From assembly GCA_030066795.1 (NCBI GenBank), contig JASJAW010000001.1, positions 248,001-312,000 on the forward strand: a stretch of DNA of 64,000 nucleotides. Reading direction: 5' to 3'. Shown one piece after another: positions 1-8,421 of the stretch. Within the stretch, counting starts at the first letter, position 1. Each line of letters opens with the position of its first letter. The stretch is from Dinoroseobacter sp. GTDB taxonomy: Bacteria > Pseudomonadota > Alphaproteobacteria > Rhodobacterales > Rhodobacteraceae. The notes beneath the pieces are model-generated. The model searched no databases. It was not told the DNA's origin and worked only from the letters and a program-made list of their open reading frames with translations. The position numbers and the translations under genes were made by a program.

Positions 1-834
1 CGCCGCCTGAAGGAACGTCCCGTAAGGCAGAAGCGCTGCCCCGGCGAAATAGTTGGCAAGGCCGATCTTCGCGATGGCGCGGGCCTCATCGGTGCGAAAG
101 CGTGCAAGATCGAGAGTCGCTTCGATCAGGGTGTTCTGAGCCACGAGCGCCAGCTGCACAAGAAGCTGAAAGCGTCGGGTTTCCGGGGCGGCACGCGTCG
201 ACAGTGTCAGAACGCCCGAAATGGCGTTGAACAGCCGCAACTCCGGGATATCGGCATATTGCACCGCCAGCCCGTGTCGCGCTAGATGCTTGCGGATGCC
301 GCTTTCCAGATCTCCGTCGATCTGCTGCGCTGTGTGTTCAGCCGCGCGATCCACCGCATCTATATAATTGTCGCAATAGTGAAAGAAATCGCGCACTTCC
401 TCCCATGCTGAGGGCTGTAATGTGCCATCTTCGCGCCCCAAGGCCTCGTCGAGCGAGGCAAGGCGCTCGTGGGTTTGGCGATAGGCGCGGTGCAACTGAA
501 GGAAGGCATGTGCCAGCGCCGGGGCGTTGGATGCCGCAAGTCGCAGGTCTGCCAGGGGAGGGGCGTTGCCGTCAAAAACCGGGTCGGCCAGGGCCTCGCG
601 CATGTCTGTCACCATGCGTTCGCTTTCGCCCGCGCTCAGTTGTGTGACATCAAAGCCGAATTCCTGGGCAAGGGAGAGCAGAACCGTTGTTGAGACCGGA
701 CGGTTGTTATTCTCCATCTGATTGAGATAGGGCAGCGAGACGCCAAGCTTGCTGGCAAAGTCCTTCTGCGTCAGGCCAAGCCCGGTGCGTGTCTCGCGCA
801 GTTTTGCGCCGGCGTACAGTTTCTGGCTGGGCAT
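1..834 (-). CDS. pccR: ScfR-family XRE regulator PccR, C-terminus beyond window
   Basis: Transcription factor of the short-chain fatty acyl-CoA regulator family; in Rhodobacter sphaeroides PccR controls propionyl-CoA carboxylase. The visible 278 residues start at ATG 834-832 (MPSQKLYAGAK) and show an XRE helix-turn-helix at about residues 8-65 (GLTQKDFASKLGVS, PYLNQMENN), followed by the long helical middle region of this family. The frame stays open to base 1, so the C-terminal DUF2083-type part lies outside the window. It sits beside pccB, with only an MFS gene between, and a TTTGCAAA palindrome lies in its own upstream region, suggesting autoregulation. The function rests on family and neighbourhood, not on a direct ligand motif. 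Confidence 0.88.
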   Translation of the reverse strand, partial: MPSQKLYAGAKLRETRTGLGLTQKDFASKLGVSLPYLNQMENNNRPVSTTVLLSLAQEFGFDVTQLSAGESERMVTDMREALADPVFDGNAPPLADLRLAASNAPALAHAFLQLHRAYRQTHERLASLDEALGREDGTLQPSAWEEVRDFFHYCDNYIDAVDRAAEHTAQQIDGDLESGIRKHLARHGLAVQYADIPELRLFNAISGVLTLSTRAAPETRRFQLLVQLALVAQNTLIEATLDLARFRTDEARAIAKIGLANYFAGAALLPYGTFLQAA

Positions 835-846
835 AAGCGAATTTCC

Positions 847-890
847 AACTTTGCTAAGACGGTGATACGATTTGCAAAGTTATGTCGCAA
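847..890. promoter_or_regulatory. Candidate PccR operator upstream of pccR
   Basis: The exact palindrome TTTGCAAA is at 871-878, 37 bases upstream of the pccR start codon. AACTTTGC at 847-854 and GCAAAGTT at 874-881 also form an 8-base inverted repeat. A weaker half-site (GTCGCAAG, 5 of 8) follows at 884-891. The known R. sphaeroides PccR motif is two TTTGCAAA units spaced by four bases; here only one copy is perfect, so the second half-site is uncertain. Confidence 0.55.
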
Positions 891-958
891 GAGGGCGCGG
901 CCCCATCGCGCGAGTGCCCTCATCCCTTGAATCTCCGGGCAACTCAGAAGGTGGGAAA

Positions 959-2206
959 CTAACGGGAGGCCAGTGTTCGCTCACGCTTGATGACGTAGAG
1001 GATCGCTGCGATGGATGCGGCCGAGGTTGCGATCATCAGGGCTTGCAGCGGGTAAGGGCCTGTGTCTGGGCCCAGCAAAAGGCCCGCAAGCACGGACATC
1101 GCTGCGCCGCCGCCGATCATGAAAGCACCACCGAGGCCGGATGCCGTCCCTGCAAGGTGGGGGCGAACTGACAGCAGCCCGGCATTGGCGTTGGGAAGAG
1201 CCATGCCGTTGCCCAGCCCGACAGAGGCGACGAGGCCAAAGAAGGTAAGCGGGTGTTGGAGACCCCACGCGTAGAGCGCCAGCGACAAAACAAGTCCGCC
1301 AGTGGTCAATAGGGTCCCCCAGAAGATCATCCGGTTCACACCGATCCGCTTGGAGTAGCGACCCGCTATGAAGTTGCCTGCCACGTAACCAAGTGCGGGC
1401 GTGGACAGGTAAAGGCCCAACTCGCCCGGGGCGAGGCCAAAATGTTCTGATCCAAGATAGGGGGCGCCGCCGAGGAAAGCGAAGAACGCGCCGGAACAGA
1501 AGGCCGCGCAGGCGACATAGCCCCAGAACCGGCGTGCTCGCAGCAGTTCTGGTGTGTCGCGCATTTGCTCGGCAAAGCTTGCTGAGGTGCGGCGGGCGGT
1601 CTCTCCGAGGTCGAAATATAGAAGCGCAACCATCGCGATGGCACAGACCAGAAGGAGAGAAAACGGCGCGCGCCACCCGAAAGCCTGATCGAGCATCCCA
1701 CCAAGGCCAGGGGCAATCAGGGGTACCAGCGCCATCCCCATGGTGACATATCCGATCATCGAAGCGGCCTCGTCCGTATCGAAGAGATCGCGGACAATGG
1801 TTCGGCTCAGAACCAAACCGGCCGCCACGACGGCCTGCATCATCCGAAAAATCAGAAAGAGTTCAGCCGTAGGGGCCATGAGTGTGCCCAGTGTCGCCAC
1901 CGCGAACAGTCCCGTAGACCAGAGCAGAACGCGGCGCCGGCCGAAACGGTCAGCTAGCGGCCCGACTATCAATTGCAGCACGGCAACCGCCATCAGGTAG
2001 GCGGAAACCGAAAGCTGCATTACTGCGTAGTCGGTCCCGAAATAGGCCGCCATACCTGGCAGCGAAGGTAGAAAGACGTTCATCGACATCGCGGCGAGCC
2101 CCGCGACCAGAACGAGCGTAATCAGGTGTGGTGGTGTCGTGCGGTCCAGAAAGCATGCCGGACCCGTACACGGCTTGAGGGTGGGGTGGGGCGCGGCATC
2201 GGACAT
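959..2206 (-). CDS. MFS multidrug efflux transporter, Bcr/CflA family
   Basis: A 415-aa integral inner-membrane protein with about 12 hydrophobic segments. The N-terminal half carries a Bcr/CflA-like start (NVFLPSLPGMAAYFGTDY) and the MFS loop 2-3 motif as ADRFGRRRVLLWS near residues 84-97. Family members export drugs or small metabolites by proton antiport; the substrate here is unknown. It is read toward pccR on the same strand, 124 bases ahead of it, and divergently from pccB, so the pccR operator lies between this gene and pccR. The first 38 residues are hydrophilic, so a later start is possible. Confidence 0.85.
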   Translation of the reverse strand: MSDAAPHPTLKPCTGPACFLDRTTPPHLITLVLVAGLAAMSMNVFLPSLPGMAAYFGTDYAVMQLSVSAYLMAVAVLQLIVGPLADRFGRRRVLLWSTGLFAVATLGTLMAPTAELFLIFRMMQAVVAAGLVLSRTIVRDLFDTDEAASMIGYVTMGMALVPLIAPGLGGMLDQAFGWRAPFSLLLVCAIAMVALLYFDLGETARRTSASFAEQMRDTPELLRARRFWGYVACAAFCSGAFFAFLGGAPYLGSEHFGLAPGELGLYLSTPALGYVAGNFIAGRYSKRIGVNRMIFWGTLLTTGGLVLSLALYAWGLQHPLTFFGLVASVGLGNGMALPNANAGLLSVRPHLAGTASGLGGAFMIGGGAAMSVLAGLLLGPDTGPYPLQALMIATSAASIAAILYVIKRERTLASR

Positions 2207-2442
2207 AGGGTCGACCTACGCTGGTCATGTGTACAAGACAAGCGCGCCTGCGCGCAGGCTGCTGTGCAAACGCCCGAAGAGTTCCTTTTCTTAGGCGGGA
2301 CATGAGGTCGCGGAGCGCAGTGGGTTACACCGTCTGTCGGTAAAAGACGCGGGGCGTTCTCGCTGGTGGCACGACGGTTCCGTGAAGGCTGGCCCCGTTA
2401 TTCAAAGAAAAAGCGTAATTCCAGCTAGGCATCCAAAAGAAA

Positions 2443-2502
2443 TTAGCAATTATGCAATTATCAAGTGAAAGCTGTGAATATATTTGCAAATTTTCGCATC
2501 TT
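2443..2502. promoter_or_regulatory. Candidate PccR operator and promoter region of pccB
   Basis: The 370-base gap between the divergent MFS gene and pccB contains no convincing gene. It holds an AT-rich stretch with TTTGCAAA at 2483-2490, preceded at the canonical four-base spacing by the degenerate half-site GCTGTGAA (2471-2478). Upstream are two further similar octamers, TTAGCAAT (2443-2450) and TATGCAAT (2451-2458). The palindrome is 87 bases before the pccB ATG, a plausible activator or repressor position. Binding by PccR is inferred from the known motif of the R. sphaeroides protein. Confidence 0.6.
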
Positions 2503-2576
2503 TCCTTCTCATATGATAGCCAAGCGCGTTATGCCCGCTCGAAACGGGCCTGCAAGAACGAGACGGAGAGCCGGCG

Positions 2577-4109
2577 ATGAAGGACATTCTGGGACAATTG
2601 GGCGACCGGCGCGAGGATGCGCGTCTGGGCGGAGGTCAAAAGCGGATCGACAGCCAGCATGCGAAGGGCAAATTGACCGCGCGGGAGCGGATCGAGCTCT
2701 TGCTGGACGAGGGCTCTTTTGAAGAGTTTGATATGTTCGTTACCCATCGCTGCACCGATTTCGGAATGGAAAACCAGAAACCCGCAGGTGATGGCGTGGT
2801 CACCGGTTGGGGTACAATCAACGGCCGCATGGTATACGTCTTCAGTCAGGATTTTACGGTTTTGGGCGGCTCGGTCTCGGCGACCCATGCCCAGAAAATT
2901 TGCAAGATAATGGACATGGCCCTGCAGAACGGCGCTCCGGTTATTGGCCTGAACGATTCCGGTGGCGCGCGGATTCAAGAGGGCGTGGACAGTCTTGCGG
3001 GCTACGGCGACGTGTTTATGCGCAATATTCGCGGCTCGGGTGTGATCCCGCAGATCTCGGTCATTATGGGGCCGTGTGCAGGCGGTGCGGTCTACTCGCC
3101 CGCCATGACGGACTTCATCTTTATGGTGAAAGACAGCTCCTACATGTTCGTCACCGGCCCGGATGTGGTGAAGACGGTGACCAACGAGCATGTCACGGCT
3201 GAGGAGCTGGGCGGCGCGTCGACCCACACCAAGAAATCCTCAGTTGCCGATGGGGCCTTTGAGAATGATGTCGAGGCGCTGACCGAGATCCGCCGCCTGT
3301 TCGATTTTCTCCCGCTCAACAATCGTGAGAAAGCGCCGGTACGGCCCTTCTTTGATGATCCGGAGCGCGTCGACCCGAGCCTCGACACTCTGATCCCCGA
3401 TAATCCCAACCAGCCTTACGACATGAAAGAGCTGATCGCCAAAGTCGCGGATGAGGGGGACTTCTACGAGATCCAGGAGGATTTCGCGGGCAACATCATC
3501 ACCGGCTTCATCCGGCTAGAGGGGCAGACCGTGGGGGTTGTTGCGAACCAGCCGATGGTGCTGGCCGGTGTTCTGGACATTGACAGTTCCCGCAAGGGGG
3601 CGCGGTTCGTACGTTTTTGCGATGCGTTCTCGATCCCGCTGCTGACTTTGGTCGATGTGCCCGGTTTCCTGCCAGGAACGTCGCAAGAGTATAACGGTGT
3701 GATCAAGCATGGCGCGAAGCTGCTCTATGCATACGGCGAGGCGACGGTGCCGAAGGTCACGGTCATTACCCGTAAGGCCTACGGTGGCGCGTACGATGTG
3801 ATGGCGTCCAAGCATCTTGAAGCGGACATCAATTACGCTTGGCCCACGGCAGAAATCGCGGTGATGGGTGCGAAGGGTGCAACGGAGATCATCTACCGTT
3901 CCGAGCTTGGGGATGCAGAGAAGATCGCAGAGCGCACCGCATACTACGAAGACAACTTCGCCAGCCCTTTCAAAGCGGCCGAACGCGGCTTCATCGACGA
4001 GGTGATCATGCCGCAATCCACCCGCCGCCGCGTAGCACGGGCGTTCGCCAGCTTGCGCAACAAGCAGGTGCAATTGCCCTGGAAGAAGCACGACAATCTG
4101 CCGCTCTGA
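2577..4109 (+). CDS. pccB: Propionyl-CoA carboxylase, carboxyltransferase (beta) subunit
   Basis: Transfers the carboxyl group from biotin to propionyl-CoA, giving (S)-methylmalonyl-CoA; the cytosolic partner of PccA. At 510 aa it has the normal family length. The crotonase-fold N-half shows SGGARIQEG at about 128-136, forming an oxyanion hole, and the C-half shows [10 protein letters not shown] at about 399-408. The start ATG at 2577 gives the usual MKDILGQL N-terminus. It heads the cluster pccB-ridA-unknown-lipoprotein-pccA-mcm and is preceded by candidate PccR sites. A hairpin 109 bases downstream may partly separate it from the following genes. Confidence 0.96.
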   Translation: MKDILGQLGDRREDARLGGGQKRIDSQHAKGKLTARERIELLLDEGSFEEFDMFVTHRCTDFGMENQKPAGDGVVTGWGTINGRMVYVFSQDFTVLGGSVSATHAQKICKIMDMALQNGAPVIGLNDSGGARIQEGVDSLAGYGDVFMRNIRGSGVIPQISVIMGPCAGGAVYSPAMTDFIFMVKDSSYMFVTGPDVVKTVTNEHVTAEELGGASTHTKKSSVADGAFENDVEALTEIRRLFDFLPLNNREKAPVRPFFDDPERVDPSLDTLIPDNPNQPYDMKELIAKVADEGDFYEIQEDFAGNIITGFIRLEGQTVGVVANQPMVLAGVLDIDSSRKGARFVRFCDAFSIPLLTLVDVPGFLPGTSQEYNGVIKHGAKLLYAYGEATVPKVTVITRKAYGGAYDVMASKHLEADINYAWPTAEIAVMGAKGATEIIYRSELGDAEKIAERTAYYEDNFASPFKAAERGFIDEVIMPQSTRRRVARAFASLRNKQVQLPWKKHDNLPL

Positions 4110-4217
4110 GGCACGGTGAGTTGCACGAGATGGATCAGCACGAGACGACCATATTTCCGGGAGGAGCTTGGGCAACGCCAACGCGGCCCATGCCGGTGGG
4201 GTGGCAGTGCTTGATCC

Positions 4218-4244
4218 CGGGGTTGGTGGATACCGCCAACCCCG
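4218..4244 (+). other. Hairpin between pccB and ridA-like gene
   Basis: CGGGGTTGG (4218-4226) pairs with CCAACCCCG (4236-4244), a nine-base perfect stem. No T-run follows, so it is more likely an RNA-stabilising or partial attenuating structure than a full terminator. It lies just ahead of the GGAGG ribosome site at 4256-4260. Confidence 0.5.
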
Positions 4245-4265
4245 CACAATCATTCGGAGGCTTTG

Positions 4266-4661
4266 ATGCCTGAGTATCATCTGGTTCAAGCAGGGCCGAC
4301 GCCGGTGGGGCCCTTCTGTCACGCGACCGAAGCAGACGGCTGGGTCTTTCTGACCGGGCAGATGCCGACCGACCCGGATGCCCCAGACGCTGAGTTGCCC
4401 GATGGGATCGGGGCGCAGTCAGTGCGGGTGATGGAGAACCTCAAGATCGTGCTTGAAGGACTTGGTCTGTCGCTGGGCGATGTTGTGCAGTGCCGCTGTT
4501 ACCTGACCGAGTTCGAACGCGATTTTTACCCGTTCAACGAGATCTACAAACGTTACTTCCCCGAAGGTGCACGGCCTGCGCGCACAACGATCGGCGTGAC
4601 CGCATTGGCGGTGGGCGCGCTGGTCGAAGTCGATATGCTGGCGCGGCGGAGCAAGGGCTGA
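4266..4661 (+). CDS. RidA family (YjgF/Rid) protein
   Basis: A 131-aa protein of the Rid family, whose best known members hydrolyse reactive enamine/imine intermediates. It shows the family core (GWVFLTGQMP, ARTTIGVTALAVGALVEVDMLA), with an Arg in the position that binds the substrate carboxylate in active Rid proteins. ATG 4266 follows GGAGG by five bases; TTG 4263 in the same frame is a less likely start. Its stop overlaps the next start codon (TGATG at 4659). Its link to propionate metabolism is only positional; a subgroup other than RidA is possible. Confidence 0.85.
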   Translation: MPEYHLVQAGPTPVGPFCHATEADGWVFLTGQMPTDPDAPDAELPDGIGAQSVRVMENLKIVLEGLGLSLGDVVQCRCYLTEFERDFYPFNEIYKRYFPEGARPARTTIGVTALAVGALVEVDMLARRSKG

Positions 4662-5020
4662 TGGAAAAGCACCGCGGCTTCCCCTCGCGCCTGACGGGTA
4701 CGGATTTCCAGTTCACCATCCGGCGGGCTGCGAAAGACGGAGCGAGCGAGATCAAAGCGCGCGAGCGCTATGCGGACCGCAAACCGGCAGACCGGCGCGC
4801 CGATGCCGCTTTCATGGCGGCGCTTTGGGCGCAGTTCGGCCCGGAGCCTTTCGTGCGCGGCAATTTGGATGCGGGCCGGCTAGGCTGGCTTTTTGGACGT
4901 GAGGTAGTGCCTGCTGAGGATCCATTTGATCCGACAAGTTACGAAGCGCTGCTGCAAATCAACGAAGCGATCGCACGATCGAGCTTTCCAGAAGCGTTTG
5001 AGACGGAGGACTGGGCATGA
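4661..5020 (+). CDS. Conserved hypothetical protein of the pcc cluster (119 aa)
   Basis: No family recognised. The protein is 119 aa, soluble, charged, with no signal peptide or membrane segment; it begins MEKHRGFPSRLTG and ends FEAFETEDWA-like with an acidic tail. It contains a repeated Arg/Asp-rich stretch (YADRKPADRRADAAF) and a hydrophobic core near 55-75. The start overlaps the stop of the RidA-like gene by one base, so it is probably translationally coupled. Its place between pccB and pccA suggests a role linked to the carboxylase or simply hitch-hiking in the operon. Confidence 0.7.
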   Translation: MEKHRGFPSRLTGTDFQFTIRRAAKDGASEIKARERYADRKPADRRADAAFMAALWAQFGPEPFVRGNLDAGRLGWLFGREVVPAEDPFDPTSYEALLQINEAIARSSFPEAFETEDWA

Positions 5021-5120
5021 TCCCGCTTGCGAACCGCATAACATGGCGGGTTTCAGCCGTTTCGCCGCTCGCTGCAAAGTTTGATTTCGGCAAGCAGCCA
5101 AAATCACTCAGACTGTTATC

Positions 5121-5219
5121 AGAGGCGTCCGTCGCGCGGTCTGCCGCGCGTGCCTCTCTTGAAGACCGTTACCCTAACCCAACTTCTGGGCGCGCCGCAG
5201 CAGCCGGTGCGCCCTTTTT
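5121..5219 (+). ncRNA. Candidate structured RNA between pcc-cluster genes
   Basis: The 340 bases from 5021 to 5360 have no convincing gene. They hold two consecutive strong structures. A bipartite hairpin pairs AGAGGC (5121-5126) with GCCTCT (5152-5157) and CGCGCGG (5133-5139) with CCGCGCG (5144-5150); an intrinsic terminator follows at 5188-5219. This arrangement fits a small RNA or the 3' end of the upstream transcript. I could not identify a clear promoter, and no known RNA family is recognised. Confidence 0.3.
5188..5219 (+). terminator. Rho-independent terminator
   Basis: GGGCGCGCC (5188-5196) pairs with GGTGCGCCC (5206-5214), nine pairs with one G-T wobble, followed directly by TTTTT. 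It would end transcription coming from pccB and its two followers, implying that the lipoprotein and pccA have their own promoter or depend on read-through. Confidence 0.75.
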
Positions 5220-5360
5220 GGTGAACGGGAAAGCTCCGCGAGTCTCTGTCCGACATGCGCGGGCCACCGCCGGTTTGACGCACCGAAAGCGGCCGCGTCT
5301 CGCTCTTTCAGCCAAGCGCGTGCTAGCTGCCCCCGACTTGAAAAAAAATTCGGGGTTCTC

Positions 5361-5561
5361 ATGCCTTTACGAACTATTCTTCTTGCGACATGTGCGACCG
5401 CAACGCTCGCAGGGTGTAACATGTCTGGCGATGCGCAACGTGCGACCGTCGGAGCGGCGGCCGGCACCGTGGGCGCGGCAGTTGTCAATGGAAATTTGCT
5501 GGCCGGAGCCGCGGTGGGCGCGGCAGCAGGCGCACTTTGCAACGACGCAGGCCTCTGTTGA
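5361..5561 (+). CDS. Small glycine-zipper lipoprotein
   Basis: A 66-aa exported protein. A type II signal peptide with lipobox LAGC puts the lipidated cysteine at residue 19. The mature part is almost entirely Gly/Ala-rich (GAAAGTVGAAVVNGN, AGAAVGAAAGA), a glycine-zipper pattern typical of small outer-membrane or periplasmic lipoproteins. The ATG at 5361 is preceded by a short hairpin (CCCCGA 5331-5336 with TCGGGG 5350-5355) that covers the weak ribosome site, so translation may be structurally controlled. Function unknown; it is flanked by terminators on both sides. Confidence 0.72.
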   Translation: MPLRTILLATCATATLAGCNMSGDAQRATVGAAAGTVGAAVVNGNLLAGAAVGAAAGALCNDAGLC

Positions 5562-5606
5562 GGACCTGAACGCGGAGCACAACGCACACCAAGATCGGAA
5601 ACTTAA

Positions 5607-5645
5607 AATGGCCATCGGGACCACGCATCCCGGTGGCCATTGTTT
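5607..5645 (+). terminator. Terminator downstream of the lipoprotein gene
   Basis: AATGGCCA (5607-5614) pairs with TGGCCATT (5634-5641), extended by CGGG/CCCG inside, followed by GTTTTA. The opposite strand also shows a short T-run after the stem, so it could act in both directions. It lies 57 bases before the pccA start. Confidence 0.72.
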
Positions 5646-5701
5646 TACCGCTTGCGCCACGCCAGGCGCGGGCAGGGACTGAGAAGAAGGACAACAGACC
5701 G

Positions 5702-7747
5702 ATGTTCAAGAAGATCCTGATTGCAAACCGAGGCGAGATTGCCTGCCGCGTGATTAAAACTGCGCGCAAGATGGGTATCCAGACGGTTGCGATCTATTCG
5801 GACGCGGACCGCAACGCTCTGCATGTGAAGATGGCGGATGAAGCCGTCCATATTGGTCCGCCGCCGGCCAATCAGTCCTACATTGTGATCGACAAGGTAC
5901 TGGATGCCATCCGCCAGACCGGGGCGGAGGCAGTGCATCCCGGCTATGGTTTCCTGTCGGAAAATAAACTGTTCGCAGAGGCGCTGGAGAAAGAGGGCGT
6001 TGCCTTTATCGGACCGCCCGTCGGCGCGATTGAGGCGATGGGGGACAAGATCACCTCCAAGAAAATCGCGCAGGATGCGAAGGTTTCTACCGTTCCGGGC
6101 TACATGGGCCTAATCGAGGATGCCGACGAGGCGGTGAAAATCTCGAACGAGATCGGTTATCCGGTGATGATCAAGGCGTCGGCGGGCGGCGGCGGCAAGG
6201 GCATGCGTATTGCGTGGAATGACGAAGAGGCGCGCGAGGGCTTCCAGTCGTCGAAAAACGAGGCTGCTAACAGCTTTGGTGACGACCGGATCTTCATCGA
6301 AAAGTTCGTCACGCAGCCGCGCCATATCGAAATTCAGGTTCTCGCTGACAAGCACGGTAACTGCATCTATCTGGGCGAACGCGAGTGTTCTATACAGCGC
6401 AGGAACCAGAAGGTCGTCGAGGAGGCTCCGTCACCGTTCCTCGACGAAGCGACCCGGAAAGCGATGGGCGAACAATCCTGTGCACTGGCCAAGGCGGTGA
6501 ATTACGCCAGTGCCGGCACGGTAGAATTCATCGTGGATGGCGACCGGAACTTCTACTTCCTAGAGATGAACACGCGATTGCAAGTGGAACACCCGGTGAC
6601 TGAGCTGATCACAGGCGTGGACCTTGTAGAACAGATGATCCGCGTCGCGGCCGGTGAAGAGCTGCCTATGACTCAGGGCGATGTGACCCTGACCGGTTGG
6701 GCGATCGAGAACCGGCTTTATGCCGAAGACCCTTATCGGAACTTCTTGCCCTCGATCGGGCGCCTGACGCGGTATCGACCTCCGATGGAGGTGGCCGCCG
6801 GACCGCTTTCTGACAATGGTAACTGGCACGGCGATGCGCCCGTGGGCGAGACGGCGGTGCGCAACGATACCGGCGTCTACGAGGGCGGCGAGATCTCGAT
6901 GTATTATGACCCGATGATTGCCAAGCTCTGCACGTGGGGCCCGGACCGAGCGACGGCTATCGAAGCGATGCGCAATGCGCTCGACGGGTTTGAGGTCGAA
7001 GGGATCGGGCACAATCTGCCGTTTGTCGCCGCGGTGATGGACCACGAGATTTTCATCAAAGGGGACATGACGACCGCCTTCATCGCCGAGCAATACCCGG
7101 ACGGGTTCGAAGGCGTAATCCTCGAAGAAGGAAACCTGCGGCGCCTCGCGGCCTGTGCCGCCGCAATGTACCGCGTGGCCGAGATACGGCGCACTCGGAT
7201 TTCGGGGACGATGGATAACCATGAGCGTAAGGTGGGCGATGACTGGGTCGTGTTCCTGCAGGGCCAGGAATTCCCGGTGGCCATTGCCGCCGACAAGGAT
7301 GGCTCCACAGTAACTTTTGAGGATGGCGAAGTGCTACGCGTTACCTCGAACTGGACGCCGGGAGACAGCCTTGCCGAACTGAACGTTAATGACAGGCGCA
7401 CAGTGCTGAAGGTCGACAAGATCACCTCGGGTTTCCGGCTACGTTTCCGTGGTGCCGACCTAAAAGTCCATGTGCGCAGCCCGCGTCAGGCGGAGTTCGC
7501 ATGCATGATGCCCGAGAAACTGCCGCCTGATATGTCCAAGATGCTGCTTTGCCCGATGCCGGGTCTGATCGTAAAGGTTGATGTCGAGGTCGGCGACGAA
7601 GTTCAGGAAGGGCAGGCGCTCTGCACGGTAGAGGCGATGAAGATGGAAAACATTCTGCGCGCCGAGAAATCCGGCACGGTTTCCAAGATTAATGCAGGTG
7701 CAGGCGACAGCCTTGCCGTCGACGACGTCATCATGGAGTTCGAGTGA
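5702..7747 (+). CDS. pccA: Propionyl-CoA carboxylase, biotin-containing alpha subunit
   Basis: Carboxylates its own biotin with ATP and bicarbonate and hands the carboxyl group to PccB. The start at ATG 5702 gives the standard MFKKILIANRGEIACRV N-terminus and 681 aa; upstream in-frame codons are not family-like. Domains: biotin carboxylase about 1-450 with the glycine-rich ATP loop (SAGGGGKGM), a middle BT domain, and a C-terminal biotinyl domain with EAMKM, biotin attached at Lys647. It is followed by a convergent DUF4174 gene and then the mutase gene, completing the pathway. Confidence 0.96.
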   Translation: MFKKILIANRGEIACRVIKTARKMGIQTVAIYSDADRNALHVKMADEAVHIGPPPANQSYIVIDKVLDAIRQTGAEAVHPGYGFLSENKLFAEALEKEGVAFIGPPVGAIEAMGDKITSKKIAQDAKVSTVPGYMGLIEDADEAVKISNEIGYPVMIKASAGGGGKGMRIAWNDEEAREGFQSSKNEAANSFGDDRIFIEKFVTQPRHIEIQVLADKHGNCIYLGERECSIQRRNQKVVEEAPSPFLDEATRKAMGEQSCALAKAVNYASAGTVEFIVDGDRNFYFLEMNTRLQVEHPVTELITGVDLVEQMIRVAAGEELPMTQGDVTLTGWAIENRLYAEDPYRNFLPSIGRLTRYRPPMEVAAGPLSDNGNWHGDAPVGETAVRNDTGVYEGGEISMYYDPMIAKLCTWGPDRATAIEAMRNALDGFEVEGIGHNLPFVAAVMDHEIFIKGDMTTAFIAEQYPDGFEGVILEEGNLRRLAACAAAMYRVAEIRRTRISGTMDNHERKVGDDWVVFLQGQEFPVAIAADKDGSTVTFEDGEVLRVTSNWTPGDSLAELNVNDRRTVLKVDKITSGFRLRFRGADLKVHVRSPRQAEFACMMPEKLPPDMSKMLLCPMPGLIVKVDVEVGDEVQEGQALCTVEAMKMENILRAEKSGTVSKINAGAGDSLAVDDVIMEFE

Positions 7748-7796
7748 GCTGGATGCCGCTCATATCGTCCCCGCGTGCCCGGGGGCGCGCTGCCCG

Positions 7797-8249
7797 TCAA
7801 CTGCCGGACAGCGGGGCTTTGCGGAGGCGAATTTCCTCCTGCCGAAGCGGCATTTTATCGATTGACCGGGTAATCTCGCGCACATTCCACGGGGCTGGCT
7901 TTCGCAGGCGGTTCCCGTCCTTGCCGATCACTACGAGCATGAACCCGCGTGGCCGCAACTCACGACGCAAATCGGACCGTGCCGCCGGGTCGGTGTCGGT
8001 GATAATCACGACATCGCGGGCTGCCAGTTCTTCGGGTCGGGCAGCCAGAAGCTCCATCTGCTCGACGAAGCGCGGGTCTGCCGGTGTGTCCGCAAACACC
8101 ACTATAGGCCGTGCAACCCAAAGAAAATCACTCAAATTGACATCAGCCCCGTCGATCGGGGTGAGATCTTTGCCGTTATCGTCATTGGCGGCGGCAACGC
8201 CTGTCGCGGTGATAAATCCAGCGATAACAAGGGGTATCAGTCGTTTCAT
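7797..8249 (-). CDS. DUF4174 domain exported protein
   Basis: A 150-aa protein with a Sec signal peptide (MKRLIPLVIAGFITATGVAAA) and a thioredoxin-like-fold type DUF4174 domain (LSDFLWVARPIVVFADTPADPRF, ending in SIDKMPLRQEEIR). The family is common in Rhodobacteraceae and has no established function; no CxxC active site is present. It is read against pccA and the mutase gene, wedged between them. The domain call rests on the LSDF-W-RP-VVFA pattern and the conserved C-terminal IDxMPLRxEE. Confidence 0.75.
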   Translation of the reverse strand: MKRLIPLVIAGFITATGVAAANDDNGKDLTPIDGADVNLSDFLWVARPIVVFADTPADPRFVEQMELLAARPEELAARDVVIITDTDPAARSDLRRELRPRGFMLVVIGKDGNRLRKPAPWNVREITRSIDKMPLRQEEIRLRKAPLSGS

Positions 8250-8421
8250 GGTCCCTCCGGTCCGGCAACATATATGCCGTAAAGTCCGGAATTCGAAGGG
8301 TTTGATGCGGAAATTCCGTTCCGTTCACCTTAATGCGAAAAAAACGGGCACGAACCTAGTCTTGCGCGGCGTCGGAGCGCACGCCGCAGGGGCTGCGCGG
8401 ACGCCTTCTGCGGGACCGCGC

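Noticed and set aside
5070..5095. TGCAAAG near 5075 as a third PccR site
   Set aside because: Only part of the palindrome is present and there is no second half-site at the right distance.
5017..5682. Open frame of 221 codons between the 119-aa gene and pccA
   Set aside because: It runs through a terminator and a structured region, overlaps the real lipoprotein gene in another frame, and its translation has no domain or signal-like features.
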